The notes under the pieces are model-generated. The model was not told where the DNA came from. It did no database searches and saw only the letters and a list, made by a program, of their open reading frames with translations. Shown here one piece after another: positions 26,698 through 34,772 of a stretch of DNA of 64,000 nucleotides (positions are counted from its first letter, which is position 1; every line of letters begins with the position of its first letter). The position numbers and the translations under genes were made by a program. Origin of the DNA: Spirochaetaceae bacterium 4572_59 (GTDB lineage Bacteria; Spirochaetota; Spirochaetia; DSM-2461); contig NBMC01000003.1 in NCBI GenBank assembly GCA_002084805.1, positions 124,001 to 188,000 on the forward strand. The letters are read 5' to 3'.

Positions 26698-27945
26698 TGC
26701 AATTCTCCTAAAGATCGACAGCACAATAGGAGAGGTTAAAACTCTTATTGCATACCGGGAAATCTGATATCTGTTCATTCCAGCCCTTGCCATAACATCA
26801 CCACCCGATGCAGAAACGGTCGGTATATGCTGATATTTATAGATTCCCGCGGGAAAATACGTCCTTACATCCTGATCAATCCCTGCTGCACGGGCTGCAG
26901 GACCAACCATTCCGATTTTAACAGCATCCTCGGGGGGGACAGCACCCGTATGTTCAAAGCGTGCTAATACAGAAGGAGTATTAAACATCAGCTCTATGGC
27001 ATTGGCAGCATCTTTGCGAACCGACTTAAGCTCTTTTAACAAATGGTCAATCTGATCGGCATCCAGGTCAAATCTGACACCACCCGGCCGGATCAGATTA
27101 CGAGAAAAACGGTTGCCGCAGAGAACTGCGGTCATATTAAGAACATTCCCACGGATCCTGCCGCAGTAGGCACTGGCGGGCATAAATCCCACGTCTCCCG
27201 AAAGGGCTCCGAGATCACCAATATGGCAGGCAATTCTCTCCAGTTCCAAAGCAATACCCCGGAGAGCCTGAGAACGGGCCGTAATGGATGTTTCGCAGAG
27301 GGATTCCATCACATTACTGTAGGCGATGGTATGTGCGGCAGTACTGTCACCGCTGGCTGTTTCAATATAATGGATTTGACGCGAAGCTGGACTCTCTGTA
27401 AATACCTTTTCAATCCCCCGGTGCTGATAGCCAAGAGATATTTCAAGATTATAGACAACTTCCCCATGACACTGAAAGCGGAAGTGTCCCGGCTCTATAA
27501 CCCCCGCATGGATGGGACCGACGGCTACCTCATGGATCTCGTCTCCCTGAACTTTGAAATAGTCCATATCTCCGATGCTGTTATGGGAAAAACTGTTATG
27601 TGGAAACCGTACAGGCTTGAGCCAGGGATGTCCCTCCGGCAGGATTCCATAGTTTTCATAGATTTCCCGCTCAAACAGATGGGCCTGCATACAATCGGGA
27701 GTGAGAGCCGGATATTTCTTCCCCACATGACAGGACCCGACACGCAGTTTCCCCTTCTCCGCATCAGCCAGGACGGCAAAAAGAGTATTTTTATTTTCAG
27801 AAGGAAAACAAAGCAGTGCGCTGAGACGCATACCTTTATTTACCATTGCACAGACGCTCTCTCGAAATTGGAGAACCGGCAGTATTGGAATATTCATCCG
27901 ATCCATAGACTGGCCATTATAGGCGCTGTAAAACTCATTATTCAT
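26413..27945 (-). CDS. HyfG/NuoCD-like large subunit, reading through into the ferredoxin gene
   Basis: A 510-codon ORF. Residues 1 to about 130 are NuoC-like (HLFEREIYENYGILPEGHP), and 130-416 are NuoD/HycE-like (ISLGYQHRGIEK; ELERIACHIGDLGALSGDVG; IRPGGVRFDL). Where nickel-iron hydrogenases have RICGxC the sequence reads ETASGDSTAAHT, so the first pair of nickel-ligand cysteines is absent. The C-terminal ~90 residues expected of the family, and a stop codon, are missing: from residue 417 the frame passes straight into the downstream gene's start (MLLDVLISRFKQG) and ferredoxin motifs. An in-frame deletion is the simple explanation. It belongs with the four membrane-subunit genes upstream. 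Confidence 0.75.
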   Translation of the reverse strand: MNNEFYSAYNGQSMDRMNIPILPVLQFRESVCAMVNKGMRLSALLCFPSENKNTLFAVLADAEKGKLRVGSCHVGKKYPALTPDCMQAHLFEREIYENYGILPEGHPWLKPVRFPHNSFSHNSIGDMDYFKVQGDEIHEVAVGPIHAGVIEPGHFRFQCHGEVVYNLEISLGYQHRGIEKVFTESPASRQIHYIETASGDSTAAHTIAYSNVMESLCETSITARSQALRGIALELERIACHIGDLGALSGDVGFMPASAYCGRIRGNVLNMTAVLCGNRFSRNLIRPGGVRFDLDADQIDHLLKELKSVRKDAANAIELMFNTPSVLARFEHTGAVPPEDAVKIGMVGPAARAAGIDQDVRTYFPAGIYKYQHIPTVSASGGDVMARAGMNRYQISRYAIRVLTSPIVLSIFRRIAMLLDVLISRFKQGHQTMNYPKCPAPVLPERFAGMPAIDQKKCRDCSVPSCMESCPTKALTKTDQGLRLDMGMCLFCTDCLLSSPGCQCGRLRCL

Positions 27946-27946
27946 T

Positions 27947-29404
27947 TCAGTACCCCCTCAGAATCATGGTAGCTTGATCGAGGAGCCCCTTAAGTGGGGC
28001 GGGAATCCAGAGCCCCAAGATGAGAATCATCACAAAGAGAGAGAGGGGTGGCAGGATTGTCCAATAATCTATTCTCTGACCGCCTTTTTCCTCATCACTG
28101 AGGGGACTCTCTCCATAGACCATAAAGATCACAATGCGGGACATGCCCACAAAAATAACGCCCAGAGATGCTAACATCAGCGACAGGATCAGCCATTGAT
28201 GCTGCCTGCCGAGTCCTGTCAGAATGGTAATTTCGCTGACAAAGGTCCCGAAGGGTGGGACTCCGCAGATAGACAGAAATCCGGCTATCCACAAAAATCC
28301 AGTGAGGGGAGCCCTGCGGATAAGACCACGAACATCAGAACTGGATTTTGTTTTATAGATATTCAGGATATTCCCTGCAACCATAAAAAGCATGCCCTTG
28401 GTAAGGGAGTGATTCACCGCATGAAGCATTCCGCCGAAATAGGTATTCACACCCGCTCCTGCAGCCACTGCCAAAATCCCCATATGTTCAATACTGGAAT
28501 AGGCAAGAAGACGTTTGAAATCCTTCTGCTGCACAATAAACCAGGACGCCATAAGAAGCGAGGCTGCTCCGAAAAAGATGAGAAGCTTAGCGCTGAAATC
28601 TCCCAGACCCGCTTTGTTCAGTATGATATTCGTCCGCAGGATTCCCAGAAATGCACAGTTCAGCAAGGCCCCTGACAAGAGGGCAGAAACGGATGAGGGA
28701 GATTCACTATGCGCATCGGGCAGCCAAGTATGCATGGGAGCCAATCCCATTTTTGTTCCGTAGCCTATAAGCATAAATACAAAAGCAATTTTCAACCAAT
28801 CCTTCTGCAGAAGATCCGCATGCCGTGCCAGCTCATTAAAAGTCATGGGAAAAGTTTTCAGGGCTTCACCAAAAGAGCAGGTCACGGCCATAGCAATATT
28901 TCCAATCAGAGCAATGGCAATGCCCACAGAACAGATCAGCAGATACTTCCAGGAAGCTTCCAGAGACCGTGCAGAACTCTGAAAACAGATCAGAGGAGCA
29001 CTTAGCAAGGTGGTTGCTTCAATGGCCACCCAGAAGAGACTGATGTGCTGGCTGATAATAGCCAGGGTCATCATGGAGAGAAAGAGTATCAGACAGCCTG
29101 TAAAACCTGCTTCCCGGGAGAAGCGTTTATCCTGTGACTCGCTCTGGCTATGGGATGACAGATAGCCAATGGTATAGATGGATGACGCCAGAAAAAGAAG
29201 GCTGGTGATAAACAGGAAGAGCTGACTTAAGGCATCTGCCCCGATCCAGCCACTCACAGTCTGAGGACCAGAAGAAACAAGAGAAACCAGAAGCAGATGG
29301 GCCAGAGCCGTAAAAGCAAGAAGGGCCCGTCTAACTTTGTCCCTCTTAATAACAAAACTGAGTAATCCGCTGACAAAGGGAGCTGAAAACAATGTGAAAA
29401 TCAA
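27947..29404 (-). CDS. HyfF/NuoN-like antiporter-type membrane subunit
   Basis: A 485-residue protein with about 14 transmembrane helices, related to the Mrp-antiporter-like subunits of complex I and hydrogenase-4 (HyfF). Conserved charged positions: a glutamate in FWVAIEATTLLSAPLI, a lysine in GYGTKMGLAPMHTWLPDAHS, and the LLAYSSIEHMGILAV and NHSLTKGMLFMVAGNI segments. It should move protons or sodium ions through the membrane arm. The gene is 1 base upstream of the large-subunit start and 4 bases after the HyfE-like gene, so all are one operon. Confidence 0.9.
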   Translation of the reverse strand: MIFTLFSAPFVSGLLSFVIKRDKVRRALLAFTALAHLLLVSLVSSGPQTVSGWIGADALSQLFLFITSLLFLASSIYTIGYLSSHSQSESQDKRFSREAGFTGCLILFLSMMTLAIISQHISLFWVAIEATTLLSAPLICFQSSARSLEASWKYLLICSVGIAIALIGNIAMAVTCSFGEALKTFPMTFNELARHADLLQKDWLKIAFVFMLIGYGTKMGLAPMHTWLPDAHSESPSSVSALLSGALLNCAFLGILRTNIILNKAGLGDFSAKLLIFFGAASLLMASWFIVQQKDFKRLLAYSSIEHMGILAVAAGAGVNTYFGGMLHAVNHSLTKGMLFMVAGNILNIYKTKSSSDVRGLIRRAPLTGFLWIAGFLSICGVPPFGTFVSEITILTGLGRQHQWLILSLMLASLGVIFVGMSRIVIFMVYGESPLSDEEKGGQRIDYWTILPPLSLFVMILILGLWIPAPLKGLLDQATMILRGY

Positions 29405-29408
29405 TTGA

Positions 29409-30047
29409 TTAATCCTTTAATGCAGTAAAATGCCGCGTATTGATATGATCAAATTCACGATTGATGTTAAAGATCATGATTCCCATAACTAAAACACCAA
29501 CAAAAACGTCCAGAAGGATCCCCATTTCGATAACCACAGGACTTCCGACCGCAAGGGTCAGCCCCAGAACATAAATACCGTTTTCCATGGTCAGATACCC
29601 TATGGTCTGGGTAATCGCCTTGGTTCGGGCAACGATCAGCAGCAAGCCGACCATAAGGGTAAACAGTGCGATTGCTACCGCCATGGGGTTGCCAATTTCT
29701 GGAGGAAGCGGCAGTTTCCAGACAGTCCAGATAGAACCGACTAATAGTAATAGCCCGATAAACAGAGAAAGAGAGTATCCCAGCTGGGGTTCAACTTCTC
29801 TTTGAACAAGGGTTTCCCGTAGGGCTCTTTTCAACAATAAGGGAAGGATAAGGGCTTTTACAACGATTGCCAGGAGAATTAAAACCCATTCATGCCAGGG
29901 CATATTTGTTTTTTGAACAGAGGCTGCTAACAGGCAGAGAAACAGTCCCTGCCATGCTACGGCATTAACCAGACCGCCAAGACGGGAACTGCCGAGCATA
30001 TAGATACTGATCAGCAATACGATTGCTATTAATACTTGATCCATCAT
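29409..30047 (-). CDS. HyfE-like membrane subunit
   Basis: A 212-residue protein with six or seven transmembrane helices. The C-terminal part resembles NuoK (QTIGYLTMENGIYVLGLTLA, with the membrane glutamate in MENGIY, and EMGILLDVFVGVLVMGIMIF). This is the HyfE subunit type found between HyfC- and HyfF-like genes in hydrogenase-4-related complexes. Order and spacing here match that arrangement. It has no catalytic site of its own and forms part of the ion-translocating arm. Confidence 0.88.
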   Translation of the reverse strand: MMDQVLIAIVLLISIYMLGSSRLGGLVNAVAWQGLFLCLLAASVQKTNMPWHEWVLILLAIVVKALILPLLLKRALRETLVQREVEPQLGYSLSLFIGLLLLVGSIWTVWKLPLPPEIGNPMAVAIALFTLMVGLLLIVARTKAITQTIGYLTMENGIYVLGLTLAVGSPVVIEMGILLDVFVGVLVMGIMIFNINREFDHINTRHFTALKD

Positions 30048-30048
30048 T

Positions 30049-30969
30049 TTATCCTGCTACCCAGATAACCCAAAAGGCCGCAAAGATAAAAGCAACCGCC
30101 ATAAGTCTCGGTATTCTAATTAATTTCAATCTTGCCATTATCGATTCAATAATCCCGATCAGCATCGCCATTAAAAACAGCGAGACGATGGAAAGAGCCA
30201 GGCTGCCCCGGAGGGAGGTCGTAAAAACAGGCACAATCAGACCTGTTATCAACAGACCCATAAGCCAGATTTTCAAGGCCCCGGCATATTCAATCATAGC
30301 CAGATCCACTCCACAGTGATCCAGGATCATGACCTCATGTATCATAGTCAATTCAAGGTGGGTGGTCGGATCATCCACGGGGATTCTGGAATTCTCGGCC
30401 AGAAGAATGATAAAAAAGGCCACAAGAATAAACAGAAATGCCGGCAGGAGTCCCCGGGATAGAACAAAATCCACATTGATTCCCCCATACATCGCACTCA
30501 AGGAGATGGAACGGGTGATCAGTCCCAAGCCCCCCAGCCCCAGAAGCAGTCCCGGTTCGGCTAAGGCAGAATACAGAGCTTCCCGACTGGCTCCCATTCC
30601 TTCAAAACTGGAACCCGTATCCATAGCCGCTGCAATGGTAAAAAAACGGCCCAGCCCCAGGATATAGGCAAAAAGCAGCAGGTCTCCCTGAAATTGAAAC
30701 AAGCTGCTGATACGAGCTGTAGGCATAAGAATCAGAGCCGTCACAGATGTTCCAAGAGCGACTACCGGCCCTGCCCGGAAAACCCAGCTTGTCACGCTGC
30801 TGTACACAGCTCCCTTGCGGGACAGTTTGTAGAGGTCATAGTAGGGCTGCAAAAGAGGAGGCCCCTGTTTTCCTGCAAAAAACGCTTTTACCTTATTGAT
30901 AATGGATCTTAAAAAAGGGGCAAGAATCAAAGCCGTCAGCAATGAAATAAGGGGCATTATGTTATTCAA
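30049..30969 (-). CDS. HyfC/NuoH-like membrane subunit
   Basis: A 306-residue protein with about eight transmembrane helices, related to NuoH and EchB/HyfC, the subunit that joins the soluble arm to the membrane arm. Diagnostic segments: FAGKQGPPLLQPYYDLYKLSRKG near the N-terminus, MGASREALYSALAEPGLLLG, and AENSRIPVDDPTTHLELTMI, which carries the acidic residues lining the quinone-like channel. The start overlaps the end of the HyfB-like gene by 4 bases (ATGA). Confidence 0.92.
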   Translation of the reverse strand: MNNIMPLISLLTALILAPFLRSIINKVKAFFAGKQGPPLLQPYYDLYKLSRKGAVYSSVTSWVFRAGPVVALGTSVTALILMPTARISSLFQFQGDLLLFAYILGLGRFFTIAAAMDTGSSFEGMGASREALYSALAEPGLLLGLGGLGLITRSISLSAMYGGINVDFVLSRGLLPAFLFILVAFFIILLAENSRIPVDDPTTHLELTMIHEVMILDHCGVDLAMIEYAGALKIWLMGLLITGLIVPVFTTSLRGSLALSIVSLFLMAMLIGIIESIMARLKLIRIPRLMAVAFIFAAFWVIWVAG

Positions 30970-32948
30970 AGTGTACCCCAGATCAGAATTCCACCCAGAG
31001 TCAGAATAATATAGAAGATATACAGATTCAGCCGTCCGTTTTGTATGATTCTCAGCTTAGCAAAAAAGGATGCCAGAAACGAAAACAGAGGCGTATAGAA
31101 AAATTTCATAAACAGATCCGGGGTATGGCTTGAAAAATATGATTCTTCGGGCAGAATATCCCGCCCCCCGGGAGCCTTATATTTACTGTGAAACAAAGTG
31201 CGAAACGCATAAAGCAGAGGTTCCACATAAGAGCTGCCCGTGTACTGCATCCGTCCTGTGCCGTGCTGATATCCGCATCCCCAGGTAGGGCCTTGGCTGA
31301 TAGTTCGATTCTTCTGCAGATAAGCTCGTAGAGCCCATAAGAGCAGACAGAAAAGAATAAAAGCGGCCATTAGGATAGAGATCTGTCCCATAAGTTTTGA
31401 AACGGCGGTCAGCTCACCCCCGTAATAAGCAGCGGAGGAACAGACACTCTGTGCAACGGGAATTACCATCTGAACAGCCCCGGCTCCGCCGAAACCAAGC
31501 AGGGCACAGCAGAATACCAAGATAATCATGGGCCATAGCATGCTCGGGGGGGGGTCTTCACTCCCCTGACAACAGTCTGTTCGGCTTTCACCGAGAAAGA
31601 CAACTCCAAAGACCTTTGTAAAACACATAACAGCCAAACCACCAATCAGAGCCAGGACAGAAATGACCGCAAGAGCTGCCAGCATCAGATCCGTATTCAT
31701 AGAGCTGTTGAAAATGGCACTTTTATAGGAACTGAGATAGATCATCACTTCGCTGACAAATCCGTTAAAGGGGGGCAAACCACAGATAGACAGGGAAGCG
31801 ATAACAAAGATCCCTGAAGTAACAGGCATTTTTCTAGCCAGACCACCCATGGAATCTATATTCCTTGTTCCAGTGGCATGGGCGACCGAACCGGCACTCA
31901 GAAAAAGGACCGTTTTAAATACGGAATGATTTAAGACATGCAGCAGTGCTCCGGCAATACCGATTATACCAGCAGGATTCCCGTAAGATAATCCCAGTAT
32001 TCCAATACCGAAGCCCATACAGATAATCCCGATATTTTCGACACTGGAATACGCCAGCAACTGTTTCAGATCATGCTGAACCACCGCATATAACACGCCG
32101 CCCAGACCGGAACAGATACCGATGGCAATAAGCGTCCAGCCCCACCAGGGAGACCAGACATCCATAAACATTACCATCCTGATAAGGCCGTAAATACCAG
32201 CCTTGATCATAACGCCACTCATAAGACCGGACACATGAGAAGGAGCCGCAGGGTGTGCTTCAGGCAGCCAGACATGCAGGCCGAAAAGTCCCGCCTTTGA
32301 ACCAAAACCAATAAGAGCCAGTATAAAAAGAATATTGACAGAAGCACTGAGCCCTGCCATATGGTTAAAATCAAAAGAGCCGCTTTCATTGCTGGCGATA
32401 ATAAACATGGCAAACAAAAAGGCAGTACCCAGATGCGTCGCCGCCAGGTAAACCCACCCGGCCCTGCGAACCTCTTTCTTTTTATGATCAAACATAACAA
32501 GGAACCAGGCTGCAAAAGACATAATTTCCCATGCCATCAGGAAGAGAATTCCATCCCAGGCCAGAAGTACAAAATACATCCCCCCCGAGAGCAACTGCAG
32601 GAAAAACCAGTTATATTTTACAGAGTACTGCGTCTTATAATGGCTCATGTAGCCTATGCCGTAACAGACAGCCAATACAGAAATAAACAGAACGGGGATA
32701 CAGAACCAGGCGGATAACAGGTCCATGTGCAGATGAAAAGAGCCTAAAGGAAGATTCCAGACAGACATAAAATCGAGGCTTCCCTGCCCGCCTAGGACAT
32801 GAACAACAGGAAAAATCCCGCAAAGAGCGGCAATAAGAGAACCGGCTAAGGCAATCAGGCCACTTGAAGAGGATTTTTTTTTACTTATAAGCAGCAGAAA
32901 AGCTGAAACCAGATAGGAAAGAAGAGGAAGAAGAATCAGTATTGTCAT
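30966..32948 (-). CDS. HyfB/NuoL-like antiporter-type membrane subunit
   Basis: A 660-residue protein with 14-16 transmembrane helices, the first gene of the complex operon. It is of the HyfB/NuoL antiporter type: AWEIMSFAAWFLVMFDHKKK contains the conserved membrane glutamate, FGSKAGLFGLHVWLPEAHPA the key lysine, and LLAYSSVENIGIICMGFGIG and LNHSVFKTVLFLSAGSVAHA the second half-channel. The C-terminal tail (GYQHGTGRMQYTGSSYVEPL) is typical of HyfB. The 234 bases upstream of the gene contain short inverted repeats but no promoter motif I can name. With the neighbours it makes an Ehr- or hydrogenase-4-like ion pump. Confidence 0.92.
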   Translation of the reverse strand: MTILILLPLLSYLVSAFLLLISKKKSSSSGLIALAGSLIAALCGIFPVVHVLGGQGSLDFMSVWNLPLGSFHLHMDLLSAWFCIPVLFISVLAVCYGIGYMSHYKTQYSVKYNWFFLQLLSGGMYFVLLAWDGILFLMAWEIMSFAAWFLVMFDHKKKEVRRAGWVYLAATHLGTAFLFAMFIIASNESGSFDFNHMAGLSASVNILFILALIGFGSKAGLFGLHVWLPEAHPAAPSHVSGLMSGVMIKAGIYGLIRMVMFMDVWSPWWGWTLIAIGICSGLGGVLYAVVQHDLKQLLAYSSVENIGIICMGFGIGILGLSYGNPAGIIGIAGALLHVLNHSVFKTVLFLSAGSVAHATGTRNIDSMGGLARKMPVTSGIFVIASLSICGLPPFNGFVSEVMIYLSSYKSAIFNSSMNTDLMLAALAVISVLALIGGLAVMCFTKVFGVVFLGESRTDCCQGSEDPPPSMLWPMIILVFCCALLGFGGAGAVQMVIPVAQSVCSSAAYYGGELTAVSKLMGQISILMAAFILFCLLLWALRAYLQKNRTISQGPTWGCGYQHGTGRMQYTGSSYVEPLLYAFRTLFHSKYKAPGGRDILPEESYFSSHTPDLFMKFFYTPLFSFLASFFAKLRIIQNGRLNLYIFYIILTLGGILIWGTL

Positions 32949-33182
32949 TTGTTTATCTCTTTGTTATCTATTAACGGCAGCAGCTTCCGGAATAAGCCTC
33001 CGGCTCGCCTGATTTTAAAACACATTTATAAGGAGGGGGGCTGTGAAAGTTCCGTCTTATTGAACTTAACTCGCTCATTAAATCTACAGGCGAGGTTGCC
33101 TCCCTCTTTAACCCAAATATCTTAATATTTTATAATATCTCTCAAAAAGAAACTAGTCATAAAGAAAAAATGAGAGGGGAAA

Positions 33183-34640
33183 TTATGCCTTATGAGATAA
33201 AACCTGGGCCTGAAGGGTCTGCTCATATTCTGCCAATGCTCTGACAACCAGCTTCTGCTGGGGAGTAACATCGGTAGAATACTTGAGCTGTTCCAGAATC
33301 TTCAGAAACTCCCCATGATCCACCACATTTCGGGCTTTTGGAAAGAGAATCCGAGCGGCACAGGAGCTCTTCCAGATGCGCATTTCCTCCTCATCCAGGG
33401 TCTGAGGAAAGTTCCTGCCGATAAAACGACGGAGCATTTCAGAAATCCGGGGATCGTGGAAGTTCAGGGTCAGAGTCTTCAGCTCTTCGGGAGGAGTCTT
33501 ATGAATTATCTTGAGACGGACCTTATCATCATCCCGAAAAAAACCTCCCGAATAGATCTGCAGATCAGGATCTTCCTCTGAGGGAAAAGCAGGCTTTTCC
33601 TTTTCGAAGACCTTACGAACCTTCTGCAGGAGTGAGGGATCAGAGAGGAGCAGATCCCAGTGACGCATACAGGCATCACGGTCAATCTCAAGCCTTTCGG
33701 CTGCCACGTCATCCAGAGTACTGAGAGGAGCAACCACGGGACATTTCCCCAGATGAATACTTTTAAGAGGAATCCGGTCCAGCCCCTCTTCGGCCAGCTG
33801 TTTTGAAGGAGTAAAGACACGGCGGCGGATCTCCTCCACAGGCAATTCCAGTAGAGGAGCCGGATCATAACGGAGATCAAAACAGTGAACCATATTTCGG
33901 ATCAGCGGATCGGTCACCAGAGGAGCCATAAGGGTCGTACAGCCTTTTTGACTGGTAAGCATGCCAGAAGTATGAACAACAGGTTCTCTTGTATCCAGAT
34001 TGATAATCCGTCTAAGATCATCCTTCTTTCTATTATGAAAAACCCAGCGAAAGAGCTTGGGCTGTTTATCAGAAATAAGTTTAGCCAGCCCTATGGTGGC
34101 ATACACATCGGAAAGAGCATCGTGGGCATGTTCGTGAGTAATACCGTTTGCTTCAGAAAGTTTCTCAAGTTTAAAGAGAGGACGACCATCTTCATGCTGC
34201 GGCCAGTTGATTCCCTCGGGACGCAGATCGTGGGTAGCCCGGACGAGATCCAGAATATCCCAGCGGGAATTTCCGTCAGCCCATTCTCTTTTATAGGGAT
34301 CAAAAAAATTCCTGTAATAGAGGTTCCGTATAAACTCATCGTCAAAACGGATGCTGTTATACCCGACCACACAAGTTCCCGGCCGGGAGAACTCTTTGTC
34401 TATTGCTTTTATAAAATCATACTCCCGGAGTCCCTTTTCCAGGGTTTCCTGGGGAGTAATACCTGTAATAAGACAGGCATAAGGATCGGGTACATAATCC
34501 GGGCTAATCCGGCAGTAAAGGACAATAGGGTCCTCCACCACTTCAAATTTATCGTTTGTGCGGACAGCGGCAAACTGAGCAACTCTATCCCAGCGGGGGT
34601 TCATTCCAAATGTTTCTAGGTCATACCAGAGAAGTGTCAT
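33183..34640 (-). CDS. sbcB: Exodeoxyribonuclease I
   Basis: A 485-residue single-strand-specific 3'-5' DNA exonuclease. The DnaQ-like N-terminal domain has the DEDDh residues (LLWYDLETFG; VGYNSIRFDDEFIRN; EHAHDALSDVYATIGLA). The SH3-like and C-terminal helical extension follow (CFDLRYDPAPLLELP; SIHLGKCPVVAPLSTL), matching E. coli ExoI over its whole length of about 475. It acts in mismatch repair and removal of single-stranded ends. A promoter-like TTGCCT-17-TTTGAT lies 6 bases before the ATG. ExoI is best known from gammaproteobacteria, so it may have been acquired. Confidence 0.93.
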   Translation of the reverse strand: MTLLWYDLETFGMNPRWDRVAQFAAVRTNDKFEVVEDPIVLYCRISPDYVPDPYACLITGITPQETLEKGLREYDFIKAIDKEFSRPGTCVVGYNSIRFDDEFIRNLYYRNFFDPYKREWADGNSRWDILDLVRATHDLRPEGINWPQHEDGRPLFKLEKLSEANGITHEHAHDALSDVYATIGLAKLISDKQPKLFRWVFHNRKKDDLRRIINLDTREPVVHTSGMLTSQKGCTTLMAPLVTDPLIRNMVHCFDLRYDPAPLLELPVEEIRRRVFTPSKQLAEEGLDRIPLKSIHLGKCPVVAPLSTLDDVAAERLEIDRDACMRHWDLLLSDPSLLQKVRKVFEKEKPAFPSEEDPDLQIYSGGFFRDDDKVRLKIIHKTPPEELKTLTLNFHDPRISEMLRRFIGRNFPQTLDEEEMRIWKSSCAARILFPKARNVVDHGEFLKILEQLKYSTDVTPQQKLVVRALAEYEQTLQAQVLSHKA

Positions 34641-34772
34641 GACTCTATCAAATCACGCTTGGGCAAAACAGGCAAGGTCCCGGGTATGACAAATGTGTTG
34701 TAAACGGCTCTTCTCTATTTGATGAAATCTCCCGGATATTGTATATTTTCAAACACTTATGAGGAGCGATTA

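Noticed and set aside
27043-27972. 309-codon plus-strand ORF
   Set aside because: Antisense to the large-subunit gene of the Ehr-like complex, whose motifs are clear in the other frame.
26413-32948. Hydrogen-producing hydrogenase-4
   Set aside because: The N-terminal nickel-ligand cysteines are absent, the C-terminal pair is not in the sequence, and no maturation genes are nearby.
32949-33182. Possible riboswitch before the HyfB-like gene
   Set aside because: Short repeats such as CCGGAGGCTTATTCCGG are present, but nothing matches a riboswitch core that I can name.
33885-34619. 244-codon plus-strand ORF
   Set aside because: Antisense to the ExoI nuclease domain.
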